A DNA stretch of 64,000 bases from contig CM075760.1 of the NCBI GenBank assembly GCA_037974335.1, positions 13,660,345 to 13,724,344 of the forward strand, given 5' to 3'. Every line of letters begins with the position of its first letter. Within the stretch, counting starts at the first letter, position 1. Both the position numbers and the translations under genes were made by a program. The notes under the pieces were generated by a model. That model ran no database searches. It had not been told where the DNA came from and was given only the letters and a program-made list of their open reading frames with translations. Positions 61,431 to 64,000 of the stretch are shown here, piece by piece. This DNA is from Prionace glauca (Eukaryota; Chordata; Chondrichthyes; Carcharhiniformes; Carcharhinidae).

Positions 61431-62632
61431 TGACAAAGATGTTTAATGAGGTATGGGCAGTGGGTGTTTTCTACATGGGGTTCAGTGAATATTTTGACAA
61501 GGTCTGTCATGCCAGACTGGTACAAAGGATGAAGTCATACCGAATCTCAAAGAGCTGATGAGGTGGATACAGAACTGGATCGGCCATTGAATACAGAGAG
61601 GAGCAGAACATGGGTGTGTTTCTAAATGGAGGGCTGTGACAAATAGTGTTCCTCAGGGATTAGTGCTGGGATCTTTGCTGCTTGTAATGTGAGTGAATGA
61701 TTTGTGAGAAAACGTAGTTGGTTAGATTAGTAAGTTTGCAGATGACACAAATGCTGGTGGCATTGTGATTTGTGATGAGGACCATCAAAAGTTACAACAG
61801 GATATAGATTGGTTGGAGACTTGGGCATTTAGATGGAAAGTTGAGTTTAATCTGGGCAAATGTGAGGTAATTCATTTGGAAGGTCTAATACAGATGGGAA
61901 ACATTCAGAAAATGGCAAAACCCTGGAGAATACTGAGAAGGAATATTGATAGGTGTACGGCTATACAAATCACTGAAGTGGCAATGCAGGTAGAGAAGGT
62001 AGTCAAGAAGGCACATTCCTGTCTTCGTCAGCCGGGGCATTGATTTTAAAATTGGGAAGTCATGTTGCAGCTTTGTAAAATTTTTGTTTGGTCACACTTA
62101 GAGTATAGTGTTCAATTCTGGTTACCACACTACCAGAAGAGTGTGGAGGTTTTGGAAAGGGTCCAGAAAATATTTACCAGTATGTTCCCTGTTTGGAGGG
62201 CACCAGCTATGAGGAGAAACTTGATTTGTTTTCACTGAAACAACGGAGGTTGAGGGGCAACCTGATAGATGTCTACAAGATTATGTGGGGCATGGGCAGA
62301 GTGAATAGTCAGATTTTTTTTTTCAAAGTGGAATATTCAATTCCGAAGAGGTATAGGTTTAACGTTTAAAGGAGATGTACGAAACAAGTTTTTTTTTACA
62401 CTGAAAGTGGTGGATGTCTTGAACTTGTTGCCTGGGGAGGTAGGGGAAACAGATACGATAGTGAATTTTAAGGGACATCTTGACAATACATTTGCAGCAT
62501 GGGATTAGCCGGATATGTTACCCAAAAGAAGAAGGTGTTTTCGTTCAGTTGGGCAGCATGGTCGATGCAGGCTTGGGGGTCCGAAGGGCCTGATCCTAGC
62601 TGTAGTTTTCATTGTTCTTTGTTCATTGTTCT
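61431..62632 (+). mobile_element. CR1-like LINE, part 2 (RT catalytic region to 3' end)
   Basis: On the plus strand it reads motif A as YMGFSEYFDKVCHARLV (the first, catalytic Asp of the usual DFSKAFD is Gly). Motif B is SVPQGLVLGSLLL and motif C KFADDTNAGG keeps both aspartates. Then come FNLGKCEVIH, HLEYSVQFWLPHYQKSVEVL, LFSLKQRRLRGNLIDVYKIM and a decayed C-terminal block near 62395-62505. The 3' UTR has GGTCCGAAGGGCCTG, and the element ends with TTCATTGTTCTTTGTTC repeats typical of CR1 tails. Stops and frame changes show it is inactive. Confidence 0.8.
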
Positions 62633-63241
62633 AAATGTGATTTTTCTGATATACGTCTGACACGTTCCAATACGGTGCTGACACCACTCAGTGCAAAATT
62701 TACCATGGGTTTTTGAGAGGAAGCATGGGCGATGAATTATGTTCCCCTTGTCATTAATTCCTGCTGTTACGGAATACTCTCAGTTTACTGAGGCTTCGAT
62801 ATATAAACAGATTATCTGTTCAAGTCATGAACAATGTCACCACTCCATGTCATCTTTTGATCTTTTTTTTTCTCCAAATCGCTTTACAATCCATAAGGAT
62901 TAATTATGGCGACGTTTCTGCCTGAGAACTATGAGCCCAGAGGTTTGTGCCCTTGATTGTTCTCTCACAGCTAGAACTGTACCTGATTTTTCTGCCAAAG
63001 TGCATCTTTTAACACTTTAACAGGATATGATTATTAGTGTGGATGCAAAGCTGTAGGGCCCTTCAAGCCCTTCGAACTGTATCACCTTAACATGTAGAAT
63101 TGAAGACCATGTGCTGCAAAATGGGAATGATTTTGCAGCTCTTCTGTTCTGGTCCAGCATGGACACAATGTGAATAAAGATGATGAAGGTTTCAAAACAT
63201 AAAGCCGATGCTGCAATAAGCACAAAGGAAAAGAGTAAATT
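62633..63241. other. Non-repeat flank
   Basis: About 600 bp with normal base composition and no repeat that I recognise. It contains only short open frames, such as 17 codons from 62906. Its right part holds a candidate minus-strand exon. Confidence 0.5.
63086..63210 (-). other. Candidate coding exon (minus strand), unproven
   Basis: On the minus strand a pyrimidine tract ending TGCTTATTGCAG (to 63211) could be a splice acceptor, and AAG|GTGATA at 63086/63085 a weak donor. The 125-bp interval starts in phase with two bases of a split codon and then has 41 open codons. They begin SALCFETFIIFIHIVSML, hydrophobic and possibly a membrane segment, followed by a basic NRRAAK stretch. I do not recognise the protein. 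A CR1 tail lies ~30 bp upstream of the acceptor. The frame also stays open beyond the donor, so this may be chance. Confidence 0.2.
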
Positions 63242-63702
63242 AAGAACATAAGAACATAACATAAGAAAAAGGAGCAGGAGTAGGCCATCTAGCCCTTCGA
63301 GCCTGCCCCGCCATTCAATAAGATCATGGCTGATCTGTCGTGACTCAGCTCCACCTTCCCGCCCTCTCCCCATAACCCTTAATCCCTTCTCTTATCAAAA
63401 ACCCATCAACCCACGTCTTAAAAATATTTAGCGAGGCAGCCTCCACCACTTCAACGGGCAGAGAATTCCAGAGATTCACCACCCTTTGAGTGAAGAAGTT
63501 CCTCCTCAACTCTGTTCTAAACCGCCCCCGCTTTATCTTGAGGCTGTGCCCCCTAGTCCTACTATCCTTTCTGAGCGGGAAGAGTCTCTCCACCTCTATC
63601 CTATCCATTCCATTCATCATCTTATACGTCTCAATGAGATCTCCCCTGATCCTTCTAAACTCTAACGAGTACAAGACTAGGTTATTCAGCCTCTCCTCAC
63701 AG
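63242..63702 (-). mobile_element. CR1 LINE C-terminus and 3' end
   Basis: On the minus strand it reads CEERLNNLVLYSLEFRRIRG, then the ETYKMMNGMDRIEVERLF block, RRNFFTQRVVNLWNSLPVEV and a stop at 63345. The short 3' UTR includes GGCTCGAAGGGCTAGATGG. It ends in TTATGTTC-type octamer repeats, the hallmark of CR1. It is truncated at 63702, where another CR1 3' end abuts. The final reading frame is intact over about 110 codons, so this copy is fairly young. Its last ~50 bp are the source type of the CR1 tail in all seven satellite spacers. Confidence 0.85.
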
Positions 63703-64000
63703 GAACATAGAACATAGAACATTACAGCGCAGAACAGGCCCTTCGGCCCACGATGTTGCGCCGACCAGTTACAAAAACAATGACCCACTAACCTAAACCA
63801 ATCCCTTTTTGTCCATAAACCTATCCACGGATCTCTTAAACGCCCCCAAACTAGGCGCATTTACAACTGCAGCAGGCAGGGCATTCCAATCCCTCACCAC
63901 CCTTTGGGTAAAGAACCCACCCCTGACATCCGTCCTATAACTACCACCCCTTACTTTAAAGCCATGCCCCCTCGTGTTAGATTTCTCCGTCAGAGGAAAA
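63703..64000 (-). mobile_element. Second CR1-type LINE 3' part, runs off the window
   Basis: The minus strand reads FPLTEKSNTRGHGFKVRGG, then GGFFTQRVVRDWNALPAAVV, and a stop near 63793. The UTR contains GGGCCGAAGGGCCTGTTC and the tail GTTCTATGTTCTATGTTC. It is a different CR1 subfamily from its neighbour, in the same orientation. Its 3' tail joins the truncated reverse transcriptase of the neighbour, so it either inserted there or landed beside a 5'-truncated copy. Confidence 0.8.

Noticed and set aside
62906-62956. Short ATG frame of 16 codons in the right flank
   Set aside because: Too short, with no signal around it and no recognised product.
1-64000. Telomere repeats or rDNA within the satellite locus
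   Set aside because: No TTAGGG runs and no rRNA-like sequence were seen. A subtelomeric or pericentromeric location can be neither supported nor excluded.
60461-64000. Retroviral, LTR or other capsid- or envelope-bearing element in the flank
   Set aside because: All reverse transcriptase motifs are of CR1 LINE type with octamer tails. No LTR pairs, primer-binding sites, protease or integrase motifs were seen.

Overview
The window looks like shark (or other elasmobranch) nuclear DNA. The evidence is the dispersed repeats: CR1-type LINE 3' ends with short tandem tails, a tRNA-derived SINE with a B box, and a repeat ending in a short AATAAA-bearing tail, all of types I know from elasmobranch genomes. 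This identification rests on memory, not on a search. I find no convincing host protein gene. One 125-bp candidate exon near the right end is the only non-repeat coding suggestion.

Positions 1-60460 are one giant satellite locus. About 48 kb is a degenerate dinucleotide array in which nearly every second base on the + strand is T: blocks of (TC)n, then TG-TA-TC, then (TG)n, in units of about 18-26 bp. Seven spacers of a single family break the array, starting near 10790, 13917, 26921, 29551, 36814, 43253 and 51935. Each spacer holds, in order, a ~645-bp core with a poly-G run, a minus-strand SINE lacking its A-box head, a ~50-bp CR1 tail, and a block in which every second base is A (CA/GA/AA). 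Spacers come in a short form (1, 3), a medium form (2, 4, 5) and a long form (6, 7). The long form also carries two LINE fragments and then a TG/TC block that is the reverse complement of the A-rich block.

The array has a higher-order layout. A ~15.4-15.6 kb doublet (long array, short spacer, short array, medium spacer) occurs twice, at about 1-15378 and 15379-30988. It is followed by single units of about 7.3 kb, 7.5 kb and 8.8 kb. A ~160-bp leader recurs at the start of most units. Local tandem duplications (1332 bp in the first doublet, 2189 bp in the second) and mosaic spacer variants point to repeated unequal exchange and gene conversion.

Positions 60461-64000 are the flank. They hold a dispersed repeat, a decayed plus-strand CR1-like LINE split by a SINE-bearing insertion, about 600 bp of non-repeat sequence, and two minus-strand CR1 C-termini end to end. 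The very long open frames across the satellite follow from its T-every-second-base phase, which cannot form a stop codon in any + frame. I treat none of them as genes.
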